Shown: positions 30,113-40,238, counted from the first letter of the stretch. The stretch: 64,000 nucleotides of DNA from Robiginitomaculum sp. (GCA_002733605.1 NVWK01000013.1:62001-126000); one strand, 5' to 3'. Numbers and translations are program-made. The notes: generated by a model from the letters alone, not told the origin.

Positions 30113-31564
30113 CTACCTTAAAGCAACCAGTTTTGCCCCGTCCGTGACATAGTAAACTGTGTTATTGGCAACGATCGGAGCGACATATACATCCCCGCCA
30201 AGTTTATACGTCCGCATGATTTCCCCGTTTTGCGGGTTAACTTCAACGGCCTTACCATTAGAACCCATCATCAAAAGGCGCTCACCGGCCATAACAGGGC
30301 CTGCCCATGAAATCCGTTTTTTACGTTTTTTCTGCTTTTTAAACGCCTGTAACTGGGTCAACCAGATAACTGTACCATCAGATTTTGACATACAGACAAC
30401 TTCGCCTTCTGTCGTCACGGTGTATAGAAAATTCCCGATCACAAGCGGAAACCCGAGCGACCCTGCAGGCTGTGACCAAACCCGTTGCCCGGTACGTAAA
30501 TCAAACGCGGCAAGCGAGCCACTTTGCGCCGATGCAAAAACATAACCGTCCGCAATCACTGGCCCCGCGGCAATATCGTTCAGCGTTGCCAAAGGTGTTA
30601 AATTTCCTGTCGCATTCAAAGCATCCTGCCATAAAACGCCGCCGTTTTGGACACGCAAAGCAATAATTTCACCCGATGAGAACGGTGCAATCACCACATC
30701 ATCAATCACGGCCGGGCTTGGCGAGGTCAACATACGTGCGGTTTCGATAATCGCCTGATATGTCCAAAGCGTTGCGCCGGTCTGTGCATCCATTGCAAAA
30801 AGCTCGTTATCATCCGACACGGCAAACAATCGTCCATTATCAACCGTCGGCGCCGAATGCATAGGCGTACGCGTACGATTGCGCCAAATCTCGGTGCCCG
30901 AAGCCGCATCAAGAGCAATGGCGATCCCAAAGCCAGATGTGACGAAAATCCGGCCATCCGCATAGGCAACACCGCCGCCAACAGCCTCTTTATCGGCCCC
31001 CCCTTTGTCGCGGAAAGCCAACGGATTTTTTACACGCTCAAAAAGACTGGCCTTACCGCGTCTGGTTTTACCTGTGCCCGTAACCTTGATTTTATATGTC
31101 CATAAGGTGCGACCGGTTTCAGCGTCAATAGCAACAACTCTATTCGCACCATCGACGGCATATATCCGCCCATCGGCAGCAATTGGCGAGGCAACAACGC
31201 GGCCTTTCCGCCCCGACCCTTTGCCAATCCCCTTACTCCAGAGACGCGCCAGCGTGCCCGGTGCATCGGTGCGCTGCGGCGCATGGGTCGCATACCCGCC
31301 AGATTGTGGCCACTCCGTGTTCGTATAGGCTTCAGGCAAGAAAATATCGGACGGTAACAATGTACCCGCAATTTCCAGCTTATCATTTAGGGATAGGATG
31401 GAAATACGCTCGGGATCCGTAGGAATATCCCCCTGATCCGCACTTTTACTATTAAACGGATTGATCGCATCTGTCACTTTTCCGACAGTCGAACATCCTG
31501 ACACGAAGAGCGTTCCGGCCACCATCAGTGAACATAAACGCAATGTAAGTAAGTTTTTTGTCAT
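30113..31564 (-). CDS. bamB: BamB-like outer-membrane assembly lipoprotein
   Basis: A PQQ-type beta-propeller lipoprotein of 483 residues, part of the complex that inserts outer-membrane proteins. The ATG at 31564 follows AAAGGAC and opens a signal ending LFVSGCS; a longer frame upstream would overlap the previous gene and bury the signal. Propeller blades show repeating VYAVDGANRVVAIDAETG-like and LFAMDAQTGATLW motifs. It lies between the YfgM-like gene and der, as in E. coli, which supports the BamB call. Confidence 0.9.
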   Translation of the reverse strand: MTKNLLTLRLCSLMVAGTLFVSGCSTVGKVTDAINPFNSKSADQGDIPTDPERISILSLNDKLEIAGTLLPSDIFLPEAYTNTEWPQSGGYATHAPQRTDAPGTLARLWSKGIGKGSGRKGRVVASPIAADGRIYAVDGANRVVAIDAETGRTLWTYKIKVTGTGKTRRGKASLFERVKNPLAFRDKGGADKEAVGGGVAYADGRIFVTSGFGIAIALDAASGTEIWRNRTRTPMHSAPTVDNGRLFAVSDDNELFAMDAQTGATLWTYQAIIETARMLTSPSPAVIDDVVIAPFSSGEIIALRVQNGGVLWQDALNATGNLTPLATLNDIAAGPVIADGYVFASAQSGSLAAFDLRTGQRVWSQPAGSLGFPLVIGNFLYTVTTEGEVVCMSKSDGTVIWLTQLQAFKKQKKRKKRISWAGPVMAGERLLMMGSNGKAVEVNPQNGEIMRTYKLGGDVYVAPIVANNTVYYVTDGAKLVALR

Positions 31565-31565
31565 C

Positions 31566-32354
31566 TTAGTCCTTTGGAGTTTCTTCTGGAGTTTCGTCGG
31601 AAGTTTCTGCGGGGTTTTCCAACGCGCCGTCTTGAGGCGCAATCTCTTCTGCAACAATCTCTCCTGCAGGCGTCAAATCCTCTACATCAACAGCCAAATC
31701 AGGCACTTCAAGGCGTGCACCCAACAAAGCAACAGCTTGCTTTGCCCGCCCTTGCACACCGCTTAACACCCCCGGTGCATTTGCCAAAAATGTAAATTGT
31801 GTGCGCGCAGACACAATATCATCAGTTTTCAAACTCGCATGGGCTAACAATTCTTTGGCCAAATCCTGATAGGGCGCGTCGTCAACAGCAAGTACGGATG
31901 CCCGCACACCCACATCATCATACCGTCCCAATTCCATCAAAATATATGCAGCTTTCAAGCGTGACAAATCTTTGTGGATGGGTTTGGTAAAAGCCTGAGC
32001 CGAACGGTCAAATAAATCGACTGCGCCTTGCAAATCTCCCAACTGCACCTTTATACCCGCCGCCCGCGAGAAAGACAGCCCAGCATAACCAGATGGGGCA
32101 ATTTCGGCCAGAGCCACAAAACGGGCGATAGCCGCCTGTAAGTCGCCATCCGCTGCCAATTTGGCCGCCACAGTATAGGACGCAGACGCGGCCCGTGCCT
32201 CTTTCGAACGGCTGTATTTTTGAAACTCGACATAACCCGCACCTGCGACAATGATAAAAATCAGAGCAACAATAACCGGCCCAAATTTACGCAACAGGAC
32301 ATTGTACTTGTCCTTGCGGAGTTCTTCTTCAACTTCGTTGATAAAATCGACCAA
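31566..32354 (-). CDS. YfgM-like TPR membrane protein
   Basis: A 262-residue protein with a cytoplasmic EVEEELRKDKYN start, one membrane segment at about 25-44 (PVIVALIFIIVAGAGYVEF) and a periplasmic region of tetratricopeptide-like helices (domain TPR_21), ending in a Glu/Pro/Thr-rich tail. E. coli YfgM sits in the same operon position and works with PpiD at the Sec translocon. The stop is one base before the bamB start. Role inferred from domain and gene order. Confidence 0.85.
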   Translation of the reverse strand: MVDFINEVEEELRKDKYNVLLRKFGPVIVALIFIIVAGAGYVEFQKYSRSKEARAASASYTVAAKLAADGDLQAAIARFVALAEIAPSGYAGLSFSRAAGIKVQLGDLQGAVDLFDRSAQAFTKPIHKDLSRLKAAYILMELGRYDDVGVRASVLAVDDAPYQDLAKELLAHASLKTDDIVSARTQFTFLANAPGVLSGVQGRAKQAVALLGARLEVPDLAVDVEDLTPAGEIVAEEIAPQDGALENPAETSDETPEETPKD

Positions 32355-32440
32355 TTTTGGCCCCTATTTTTAAGGCTGTAACAGCGTGATAAGATCGGCG
32401 AACCTACACAGAGATCCTTCGGACTGCAATACATGAAGGC

Positions 32441-32474
32441 ATGAAGGCTTGGCAATGTTTGCCTTCATTTTTTT
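32441..32474 (+). terminator. rho-independent terminator facing the plus strand
   Basis: ATGAAGGC at 32441-32448 pairs with GCCTTCAT at 32461-32468 and is followed by a run of seven T (32468-32474) on the plus strand. ATGAAGGC also occurs directly before it at 32433-32440. Genes on both sides are minus strand, so no plus-strand gene explains it; the minus direction has no T run. Confidence 0.55.
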
Positions 32475-32514
32475 ACAAAATTTTGCACATTATGTACCCG
32501 AAAATGCGTCGTTT

Positions 32515-33336
32515 CTACTTTTTAGAGAATTTATAGGTAAATTCTCCGCTTGGAAAACTGCGCGCCTTGACCTCTTGCGCATATTTTTGAGCTGCAGCCT
32601 CGATGAGTCCCTTCATATTCCCGTATTTTTTAACAAATTTCGGCGTCCATTCAAACAGCCCCAACATATCCGGTGTCACCAGAACTTGCCCATCACACAT
32701 ACGTGAAGCACCTATACCAATAGTCGGAATCGTGACCGCTTTGGTGACCTTATCTGCCAAATCTTCTGAAACGCCTTCCACAACGACCGCAAATGACCCT
32801 GCCTTGGCCGCCGCAATCGCATTCGCAACGATTTCGTCTGCAACTTTTTGCGTACGTCCACGGGCGCGAAACCCGCCCAGTACATTCACGGATTGTGGCC
32901 GTAACCCCACATGTGACATGACAGGAATGCCGCGCTCGGTCAGATAGCTAATCGTCTCGGCCGCATAGGACCCGCTTTCAATCTTTACGGCCTGACATCC
33001 GGTTTCCATCATCACCCGTGAAGCATTTTTAAAGGCCGTGATCGGACTGTCCTCATAGGATCCAAATGGCATATCGACAACAACAAGCGCCTTGTGCGCC
33101 GTGCGCATAACCGCCTGTCCATGTAAAATCATCATATCCAGCGTTACACCCACCGTAGATGTCAAGCCGTGGACAACCATGCCGACGCTGTCTCCCACAA
33201 GGATCAAATCACAATGCTCATCCAGTAAAGCCGCTGTCGGTGCATCATAAGCGGTTAGGCAAACAATGGGCTCCCCGCCTTTGCGGGCCATTATTTGAGG
33301 CACGGTCATTCGGCGAACATGGTTTTGTGCAGACAT
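32515..33336 (-). CDS. panB: 3-methyl-2-oxobutanoate hydroxymethyltransferase
   Basis: First step of pantothenate (coenzyme A) synthesis, making ketopantoate. 273 residues from the ATG at 33336, chosen for AAGGAG seven bases upstream; the frame extends nine residues further to 33363. Family motifs: LTAYDAPTAALLDEH, ILVGDSVGMVVHG (Mg-binding Asp), VGLRPQSV and IGIGASRMCDGQVLVTPD. panC is not next to it. Confidence 0.96.
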   Translation of the reverse strand: MSAQNHVRRMTVPQIMARKGGEPIVCLTAYDAPTAALLDEHCDLILVGDSVGMVVHGLTSTVGVTLDMMILHGQAVMRTAHKALVVVDMPFGSYEDSPITAFKNASRVMMETGCQAVKIESGSYAAETISYLTERGIPVMSHVGLRPQSVNVLGGFRARGRTQKVADEIVANAIAAAKAGSFAVVVEGVSEDLADKVTKAVTIPTIGIGASRMCDGQVLVTPDMLGLFEWTPKFVKKYGNMKGLIEAAAQKYAQEVKARSFPSGEFTYKFSKK

Positions 33337-33418
33337 TGCAATCTCCTTGGCTATCCTACCCATATAGGCGTAATCACATGTGGATGCGAGGGGTTATCTG
33401 CACGTTCTATAAATCTGC

Positions 33419-35191
33419 CTATAAATCTGCCAACTGATTGACGGGAAAAGCAAAAACGCAATCTGCACCTGCCATGATAAGGGGGAGTTTCCCGTGCGCC
33501 CGCGGCAAAATTGTCAAAGCGTGATAATTGAGCAGGGTTTGCATGGCCTCCGCCTGCGGATCTTCACGTTTAAGCCCGTTGACGACCGATTTGGTCAAAA
33601 GCCCGCCAGACACAACATCACCGCACAGATCAAGATAGGCACTGGCCGCAGCCAAAGCATCTTTTTCACTGGCACTTAAGATCACGGCTGTCGCTTTTTT
33701 GAGGGCCGCAATGCCCACACCCAGGCTTTGCGCGGCCATTTCCAGCGCCAATCCCATAGTTTTCGCATCGGCACAAATTTCTTCGAGATCATCAATTAAA
33801 GACTGCATGGCCTCCCCGCCGTCACGACGAACCTTGCGGCCCACAAGATCAATCGCCTGAATACCGTTAGTGCCTTCATAAATCGGGGTAATCCGGGCAT
33901 CACGGTAATGCTGGGCCGCCCCCGTTTCTTCAATAAATCCCATGCCCCCATGTATCTGCACCCCTAAAGACGCAGTGCTTACCCCCATGTCGGAACCATA
34001 GGATTTGGCAATAGGGGTCAACAAAGCTTCGCGGGCATGTGCGGACAGGCGCACCTCCTCATCTTGCGCGCATTTAGCAAAATCTCCAGCGGCCGCAGTG
34101 GCAAGCGTTATCACCCGTGCCCCCATCAACCCCGCCTTCATATCCATAAGCATGCGACGAACATCGGGGTGGCCAAGGATGGGCGCTTGGGCAGGTTCGT
34201 CAAGAGCAGGTTCGTCAAGGACACGCCCCTGAACACGCTCTTGTGCATACTCAAGTGCAGCCTGATACGCACGTTCTCCAATCGCAACGCCCTGAACACC
34301 CACAAACAAACGGGCTTCATTCATCATCGTAAACATGCAATTCAGGCCTTTGTTTTCCGGCCCGACAAGCCAGCCTGTCGCCCCGTCAAATTCCATGACA
34401 CAAGTGGGGCTTGCGTGAATACCCAGCTTATGTTCCAGCCCTATAGCCTTGAGTTTATTACGTTTTCCGAGCGCCCCATCGTCATCAACAAAGAACTTCG
34501 GCACAAGAAACAAGGAGATACCACGTGAACCAGCAGGCGCATCGGGAAGACGGGCAAGCACAAGGTGGATAATATTCTCCGCACAATCATGCTCCCCCCA
34601 TGTAATGAAAATCTTTTGCCCTGAAAGTGCATAACTCCCGTCCCCGTTCGGAACCGCTTTGGTGCGCAAAACGCCCAAATCCGAACCTGCCTGCGGTTCT
34701 GTTAAATTCATGCCGCCCGACCATTCCCCGCTCACCATCTTCGCGAGATATTTGTTTTTCAACTCGTCACTGGCATGTGCGATAATAGCATTCATGGAAC
34801 TAGCCGTCAGCATGGGACAAAGCCCGAATGCCATATTCGCCCCATAAAGCATTTCATTGACCGCCACACTCATCAATTGTGGCAATCCCATACCGCCAAT
34901 GTCTTCCGGGGCAGACAGGCCTTGCCAGCCAGCTTCGCAATAGGCTTTGTAAGCCTCTTTAAAACCCGGCGCCACTGTCACAACTCCGTCTTTTAGAGTG
35001 GCACCATATTCATCGCCTCCTTTATTGAGAGGGGCCAAAACATCGCGCGCAAAAACGGAAGCGCCGTTTAAGATATCTGAAATAAGCTCGTCACTCAGCT
35101 CAGTATGATTTGGGTTCGCCTGTAACACCGGTAAATCCACTCCATGCCGCAACAAATATTGAATAGCATTTATGGGGGCATTGAAACTCAT
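33419..35191 (-). CDS. acyl-CoA dehydrogenase (DmdC/FadE-like, about 590 residues)
   Basis: A FAD-dependent acyl-CoA dehydrogenase of 590 residues with the extra C-terminal domain found in the DmdC-like group. Motifs: NLTEPQAGSDLGVLRT (flavin region), FITWGEHD, and the catalytic Glu in YEGTNGIQAIDLVGRK. It may oxidise medium or long acyl-CoA, or methylmercaptopropionyl-CoA as in marine DmdC; sequence alone cannot decide. No other dmd or fad gene is next to it. Divergent from the cytochrome gene across a 287-base gap in which I see no other gene. Confidence 0.88.
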   Translation of the reverse strand: MSFNAPINAIQYLLRHGVDLPVLQANPNHTELSDELISDILNGASVFARDVLAPLNKGGDEYGATLKDGVVTVAPGFKEAYKAYCEAGWQGLSAPEDIGGMGLPQLMSVAVNEMLYGANMAFGLCPMLTASSMNAIIAHASDELKNKYLAKMVSGEWSGGMNLTEPQAGSDLGVLRTKAVPNGDGSYALSGQKIFITWGEHDCAENIIHLVLARLPDAPAGSRGISLFLVPKFFVDDDGALGKRNKLKAIGLEHKLGIHASPTCVMEFDGATGWLVGPENKGLNCMFTMMNEARLFVGVQGVAIGERAYQAALEYAQERVQGRVLDEPALDEPAQAPILGHPDVRRMLMDMKAGLMGARVITLATAAAGDFAKCAQDEEVRLSAHAREALLTPIAKSYGSDMGVSTASLGVQIHGGMGFIEETGAAQHYRDARITPIYEGTNGIQAIDLVGRKVRRDGGEAMQSLIDDLEEICADAKTMGLALEMAAQSLGVGIAALKKATAVILSASEKDALAAASAYLDLCGDVVSGGLLTKSVVNGLKREDPQAEAMQTLLNYHALTILPRAHGKLPLIMAGADCVFAFPVNQLADL

Positions 35192-35478
35192 GTCTGTATC
35201 TCCTCAAGACGTATTTGTGTTGTTGTAGGGTAAAAAAAACACGGCTCCAACCATGAAGCCCTGTTTTCTTCAATATTTTTTGACCCAACAGGGTTTGACG
35301 TGCTCATCCAGGCACATTGATCAGGGGTGATTCATTCTTTCGTAAAATATCGTGCAAACCATTTGGCAGAGGCGAAATTACAGTGCATAAACCGATACAA
35401 GATGCCCAATGTTTTACACCGTCGCAGGATGTTGAGCACGAAAGCATGTACCAACCTTGTATTGACGTGGACATCCTT

Positions 35479-35946
35479 ATGAAAAACCTGTGCCAAAATT
35501 CTTATATTACCGCCGCCCTGCTCACCGCTTTCGCTCTGAGCGCCTGCTCTGGTGAAGCTGAAAAATCGGTGCAAGCACCGGCTAAACCCATGGCCGCCAT
35601 ACCCGTCAGCCAACAAGCGCCAGTGGAAGTTTCCGCAGAAGATAAAGGCAAAAGAATTTTTGCCCGGTGTCGCGCCTGCCACACACTCCCTGAAGGCGGA
35701 AAGAATAGGGTCGGACCCAATCTGTGGAATATTATAGGCCGAACTGCAGGCAGTGCCGAAGGCTATGCATACTCAAAAGCCATGAAAACCTCTGAAGTCG
35801 TGTGGAGCGAAGAGGCCCTAAGCGCCTATTTGGAAAAGCCTTCAGCCTATATGCCAAAAAACAAAATGGCATTTGCCGGTTTACGTAAACAAGCGGATCG
35901 GGACAATCTCATTGCCTATCTGAAAGCCAACACAGAATCTCAATAG
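35479..35946 (+). CDS. membrane-anchored class I cytochrome c
   Basis: A 155-residue protein with a lipoprotein signal (TAFALSACSG), a short Pro/Ala linker and a single-heme cytochrome c domain: heme-binding CRACH, VGPNLWNIIGRTAG, and the distal Met in MPKNKMAFAG. This is the c550/CycM-like group that carries electrons between the bc1 complex and oxidases. The frame extends 54 residues upstream without a signal, so the ATG at 35479 is preferred although its binding site is weak. Confidence 0.88.
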   Translation: MKNLCQNSYITAALLTAFALSACSGEAEKSVQAPAKPMAAIPVSQQAPVEVSAEDKGKRIFARCRACHTLPEGGKNRVGPNLWNIIGRTAGSAEGYAYSKAMKTSEVVWSEEALSAYLEKPSAYMPKNKMAFAGLRKQADRDNLIAYLKANTESQ

Positions 35947-35983
35947 AGAGCTCAAGAGATGGGCAATAGACGCGAAAACACAA

Positions 35984-36023
35984 ACGGGCCGTAAAACCTA
36001 ACGCCCTAGGTTTCACAGCCCGT
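35984..36023 (+). terminator. long two-part hairpin after the cytochrome gene
   Basis: ACGGGC at 35984 pairs with GCCCGT ending at 36023, and inside it AAACCTA (35994-36000) pairs with TAGGTTT (36007-36013). An AT-rich run (ATATTTA) follows. It is 37 bases after the cytochrome stop. Confidence 0.6.
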
Positions 36024-36179
36024 ATATTTACCTGCTTACCGCGAATTGACAAGCAACTTGCCCTGCATGGCAAGTTTTGCGTTACAGTACGAAATCATTC
36101 TGCTAGGGATAAAGCTATCATTCGCCTGTACAAAATACAGATAAATGAAAAATTTTGCAGTGGGGAGAGCAAAGATTAT

Positions 36180-37151
36180 ATGGCCGGTATAGATAAAATA
36201 TCACGCTTGGTAAATTGGGATGATCTTTCGGTCTTTTTGGCAATTTCAAAAACAGGGTCAATTTCCAAAGCAGCCGCCCTGCTAGGCCGTACCCAGCCAA
36301 CCATTAGCAAACGCATTGAGAACCTAGAATACCGACTTGGCGCCCCTCTTTTCAAGCGTACGCCCGCGGGCATGACACCAACCGATATTGGCCAATCCAT
36401 TCTCACCCACGCCATAGCCATGAACCGCGCTGTGACTAGTATTGAACGCATGGCAACCGGTTTTGATCACGCAGCCACCGGAGATGTGATTGTTCAAGCC
36501 CTTGACGGCTTGACCACAGACTGGATTATCCCCGGTCTCGCAGATTTTCAGGAAAACCATAAAGGCATAAATCTAAGCTTTTGGGATCAAAACACGGTCA
36601 TTACAGACCCGGCCAAAGAACCCGATTTAACGGTACAATTTACGACGGAAAAACCTATGGATTTTATCGCCCGTCAACTTGGGACCCTACATTATGTCCC
36701 CATGGTCAGCCGAAGCTATCAAAAGCGCCACGGCATTCCCCGCACAATGGAAGATATCGTCAATTACAATCTCATGTATTTACGCAAATCCGGTCTCGTG
36801 GTCGAAAAATGGGAACGTAAATCCCGGGCTTTGCGCGAACTTGTTACCCCTTCCCTAAGTGCCAATACCTGCTCGGTTATTCTAAATGCTGTCCTTAGCG
36901 GCGCCGGTGTTTCCATGCTCCCCAGCTATATGGCCAAGCTTTACCCTCAATTGCTCATGCTCGATTACGGGATTGTCTATTCCTATAATTTTTGGCTCGT
37001 GCAAAGCCCCCAAGCCGCCCGCCTTGAACGGGTAAAAACGGTCACAGATTGGCTCACAGACATTTTCAATCCTGAAAAAAACCTATGGTTTCAACAAGAC
37101 TATGTGCGGCCAAGCGAATTTAGTGAGATTGAAATCATCATGCCACACTAG
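36180..37151 (+). CDS. LysR-family transcriptional regulator
   Basis: A 323-residue regulator with an N-terminal winged helix-turn-helix (about residues 13-72: SKAAALLGRTQPTISKRI and GAPLFKRTPAGMTPTDIG) and a LysR substrate-binding domain. The effector is unknown. No divergent target gene is adjacent: the upstream neighbour is the cytochrome gene on the same strand and the downstream neighbour is convergent. It may act on a distant target or on itself. Confidence 0.88.
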   Translation: MAGIDKISRLVNWDDLSVFLAISKTGSISKAAALLGRTQPTISKRIENLEYRLGAPLFKRTPAGMTPTDIGQSILTHAIAMNRAVTSIERMATGFDHAATGDVIVQALDGLTTDWIIPGLADFQENHKGINLSFWDQNTVITDPAKEPDLTVQFTTEKPMDFIARQLGTLHYVPMVSRSYQKRHGIPRTMEDIVNYNLMYLRKSGLVVEKWERKSRALRELVTPSLSANTCSVILNAVLSGAGVSMLPSYMAKLYPQLLMLDYGIVYSYNFWLVQSPQAARLERVKTVTDWLTDIFNPEKNLWFQQDYVRPSEFSEIEIIMPH

Positions 37152-37172
37152 GGTTTAGGGCTACATCATAGC

Positions 37173-38048
37173 CTAATATCTCTGCCAAACGGATATAAAC
37201 AGTGCCTTTTCTTGCACGATATTTTCCCCCAGTACCGTTTGATAAAGCCCGATCTGATAGGATGTTCTTTCGCTTTTGTGATAAACTAGCGAGGCCTGCG
37301 CCTTTAACCGTTTCGTTCCACGTGCAAATCCGGGCGCGACCTGACTATCTACATAAAATGTTTGCGCCAGAATTTGCCACTCCGGCATGGGGTGCCAGCC
37401 CGCACTCACATCAAGCCGCCATTCATCCGGTGCACGCCCTGCGCGAAACCTCCACGCAGCCTGCCCGTCTATAAATCCGTCACGCCCCGCCAGCTTAAAA
37501 CTGCGCCCCGCCAATATACGGGCTTCATATTGTGTCGACCCAAGGCCTAAATCGGCATCGCTCACACCCTCACCTGTGCCGGCGACAATAACAGTACCCT
37601 GCGCCGAGACGATATAGGAACCATCCCGCCACAGAACACGGCGAAGCCCTATACCCGTCTCACCAAATCCTTTAAACTTCACATTGTCCACACCGGCACG
37701 GAAATTTAAATCCTGATAACTTGAAGTAACAACCAGAGTTGTCTTCTCGTTCAACCCATGCTCCCAAAACACCCCGGCCTCGTATTTTGAAAATACAGCA
37801 GGCTGCCCAAGCTCTCCCGTCATGTCAAAGCTTTTGGTCGCTTTAACGGCTAAATTCGTTTGAATAATTTGCCCTTTGCCGGGTGGTGCAGGCCACGAGC
37901 CTGCACGTGCAGATGGCACAGGCGCGCACACTGCGGCTATGCACATCCCATAACTCGCCAATTTAGCCCAGTTTTTTTGCTCACAAATACACACCAGCAC
38001 GCTTACCAATCGCGCGCCGACATGCCCCAATAGTGCAGCATAAAACAC
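37173..38048 (-). CDS. predicted exported beta-barrel-like protein
   Basis: I do not recognise a family. The 291-residue product starts at an ATG with AGGAG six bases before it, has a long N-region and a signal-like segment ending PVPSARAGSW, and then alternates aromatic and polar residues with short turns and ends in a C-terminal ISVWQRY, typical of outer-membrane barrels (aromatic last residue). It shares a 62-base divergent promoter region with the NAD kinase gene. Confidence 0.65.
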   Translation of the reverse strand: MFYAALLGHVGARLVSVLVCICEQKNWAKLASYGMCIAAVCAPVPSARAGSWPAPPGKGQIIQTNLAVKATKSFDMTGELGQPAVFSKYEAGVFWEHGLNEKTTLVVTSSYQDLNFRAGVDNVKFKGFGETGIGLRRVLWRDGSYIVSAQGTVIVAGTGEGVSDADLGLGSTQYEARILAGRSFKLAGRDGFIDGQAAWRFRAGRAPDEWRLDVSAGWHPMPEWQILAQTFYVDSQVAPGFARGTKRLKAQASLVYHKSERTSYQIGLYQTVLGENIVQEKALFISVWQRY

Positions 38049-38110
38049 TCCTATGAGATGTAATTTAAACTTTGATTGATGTGCACGTCAAATGTTATAG
38101 TGTTAAAAAT

Positions 38111-38899
38111 ATGGCTCAGAAAAAAAACACGTTCAAAAACATAGCATTCGTCTCCAGCAAAAAACCGGAAGCCAAACAGGCCCAACAGCTCCTTATGGAG
38201 CGATATGGAAACTGTGACCCGGCCCATGCCGATGTTATTATCCCGCTTGGCGGTGATGGTTTTATGCTGGAAACAATACGCAAGCACATGCCGCTTATAC
38301 GCAAAGGCCTGCCTGTTTACGGAATGAACCTAGGCACAGTGGGTTTTTTGATGAACGCCTACCAGATCGACAATTTGGCCGAGCGCCTTCGCAAAGCCAA
38401 GCCAGCCTCTATCAGCCCCTTAAAGATGGTGGCAGAGACCCGAAATGGTACATCAACAGCGCTCGCAATCAACGAAATTTCTTTGCTGAGAGAAACCCGG
38501 CAAGCGGCCCACATTCGCATCATTATCGACGGAGAGGTGCGCATGGAAAAACTAATGGCTGATGGTATATTAATCGCCACCCCTGCTGGATCGACAGCCT
38601 ATAATCTATCAGCCCACGGGCCCGTTTTACCGCTAGGATCCGATGTTTTGGCTCTAACGCCCATAAGCGCCTTTCGCCCAAGGCGTTGGCGCGGTGCCTT
38701 GCTAAAAAATACAGCAAAAATCACCTTCCAGATCATCCAACCCGACAAACGGCCCGTCAGTGCGGTCGCCGATGACACTGAATTTCGCGATGTTACCGAA
38801 GTGACCATCGAGCAAGCCAATGACATCATATTCACATTATTGTTTGATGAAGGTCATGAGCTTGACGAAAAGATATTGCGAGAACAGTTCTCAACATAA
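38111..38899 (+). CDS. nadK: NAD kinase
   Basis: Makes NADP from NAD and ATP. 262 residues from the ATG at 38111; the frame continues 13 residues upstream to 38072. The signature GGDGFML holds the catalytic Asp, NEISLLRET is the NE/D motif, and TPAGSTAYNLSAHGP is the conserved nucleotide-binding stretch. It is the short alphaproteobacterial form without long extensions. Confidence 0.95.
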   Translation: MAQKKNTFKNIAFVSSKKPEAKQAQQLLMERYGNCDPAHADVIIPLGGDGFMLETIRKHMPLIRKGLPVYGMNLGTVGFLMNAYQIDNLAERLRKAKPASISPLKMVAETRNGTSTALAINEISLLRETRQAAHIRIIIDGEVRMEKLMADGILIATPAGSTAYNLSAHGPVLPLGSDVLALTPISAFRPRRWRGALLKNTAKITFQIIQPDKRPVSAVADDTEFRDVTEVTIEQANDIIFTLLFDEGHELDEKILREQFST

Positions 38900-38924
38900 A
38901 TCCCAGACGCTTTAATCGTCAAAA

Positions 38925-40082
38925 CTATGCCGCATAGGCGTCAAGCGCATCAAGTTTCTCGAGCAGATACACCTGATCTTCTTCGCTGAATGTAAACGGC
39001 AGGCTTAACACACGCTCTAACATTATCTTTTGAAATCTCCGCTTTGAGTAATGGCCGCCCTTCAATTCCAAATCGGAAAAAATAGCAATACTTGCCCGTA
39101 ACAGTATAAAATCGGTATCATTCAGACCGGAGCGCCCACACAAAGTCTTAAGCCCAAATGGCCCACTATCATGCACCATCAGGGCCGTTTTATTAAGGCT
39201 CACCCCTGATTTTTGTGCGAGCGCATGCTCGATAAACCGCACTTGTCCGCAACAGGCCGCCCGCACTATCAATGTGCTTGTCAGCCGGCCTTCCTGGGCG
39301 AGACGTCTCGTCAGCATTTTTAAATCGCGACTGACCCAGCTTTGGGATATAAAATCGATTTGGGCCCGTTCACGGCTCCGGCTTGCCAAATCAATCGCCA
39401 GCTCGAGAGGGATTTCGTGATTTTCGTTAAGTCGTATCGCAGCCTCCGCACTGACCATAGTGATCAATTTCTCGACAAGAGAAGACGGCAAATCCCGCCG
39501 CGCAATAAAGCTCTCCTTAATCAGATCATCATCATGATAAAGCGCCAGCATATAAGCTCCGAGATCCGCCCCGATCTCCGCGCCGTCATTGGCGGCAACA
39601 GAGGCCACAACCCGGCTATCGCCAAACCGTACAATCGCCTTCACCACATCGCCTGTGATACGTGGACGTTTCGTAATCGCCATCATTTTCGCTGCCGCTT
39701 TTGACTTCAGTATTTCAAGCAAATCAGCATCATTTAAAACCGGAGAATGGCTCAATATAGGCACCGCAATCGAATCCACGTCCCGAATAAGCTGCCTAGC
39801 AACATCCCGGGGTAAGTTCGGAGAATTTTGCAACGTAATGGCCAACGCACGCCGCACCATAGCGGCCGCATCTTTGACAATAAGTTTGAGAATTTCATTT
39901 ACAATCTTCTGTTCGTAAGAAGAAAGCTCGGCCTTTCGGATTTGCCGGCAGACTTTTTGTGCATACAAAGCCCGCACATCCTGATCCGGGTGCGAAACCA
40001 TACGCCTCACATCCTTGTGATCCAAATCTAGCTTGGCATCAGAACCCGGAGACCCCGAGTTTGCATTACGACCATTTTCCAT
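38925..40082 (-). CDS. DUF2336 protein
   Basis: A 385-residue helical protein with HEAT-like repeats characteristic of DUF2336, a family almost limited to alphaproteobacteria with no known function. It starts MENGRNANSGS and contains DVRRMVSHPDQDVRALYAQKVC, the opening family motif, and PILSHSPVLNDADLLEI. The ATG at 40082 gives a start that fits the family; the open frame reaches 40196 and no start has a clear ribosome binding site. Confidence 0.82.
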   Translation of the reverse strand: MENGRNANSGSPGSDAKLDLDHKDVRRMVSHPDQDVRALYAQKVCRQIRKAELSSYEQKIVNEILKLIVKDAAAMVRRALAITLQNSPNLPRDVARQLIRDVDSIAVPILSHSPVLNDADLLEILKSKAAAKMMAITKRPRITGDVVKAIVRFGDSRVVASVAANDGAEIGADLGAYMLALYHDDDLIKESFIARRDLPSSLVEKLITMVSAEAAIRLNENHEIPLELAIDLASRSRERAQIDFISQSWVSRDLKMLTRRLAQEGRLTSTLIVRAACCGQVRFIEHALAQKSGVSLNKTALMVHDSGPFGLKTLCGRSGLNDTDFILLRASIAIFSDLELKGGHYSKRRFQKIMLERVLSLPFTFSEEDQVYLLEKLDALDAYAA

Positions 40083-40238
40083 AAGAAACACATACGCAAT
40101 TATGGTGAATGAATGGTTTAAATCGAGCGTTTGACTTACGTATTGATGCGAGTAAAGCCTTCCTATTGTTAGGACCATTGTAAAAATCCCACCCAAACAA
40201 GGTCATTTTCTCATTCGTCACGAGTTGTCAGGATCATT

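Noticed and set aside
30385-30666. plus-strand frames within bamB
   Set aside because: Antisense to beta-propeller coding sequence, no start signals or domains.
35317-35478. 54-residue N-terminal extension of the cytochrome c gene
   Set aside because: It carries no export signal and would bury the lipoprotein signal that begins at 35479.
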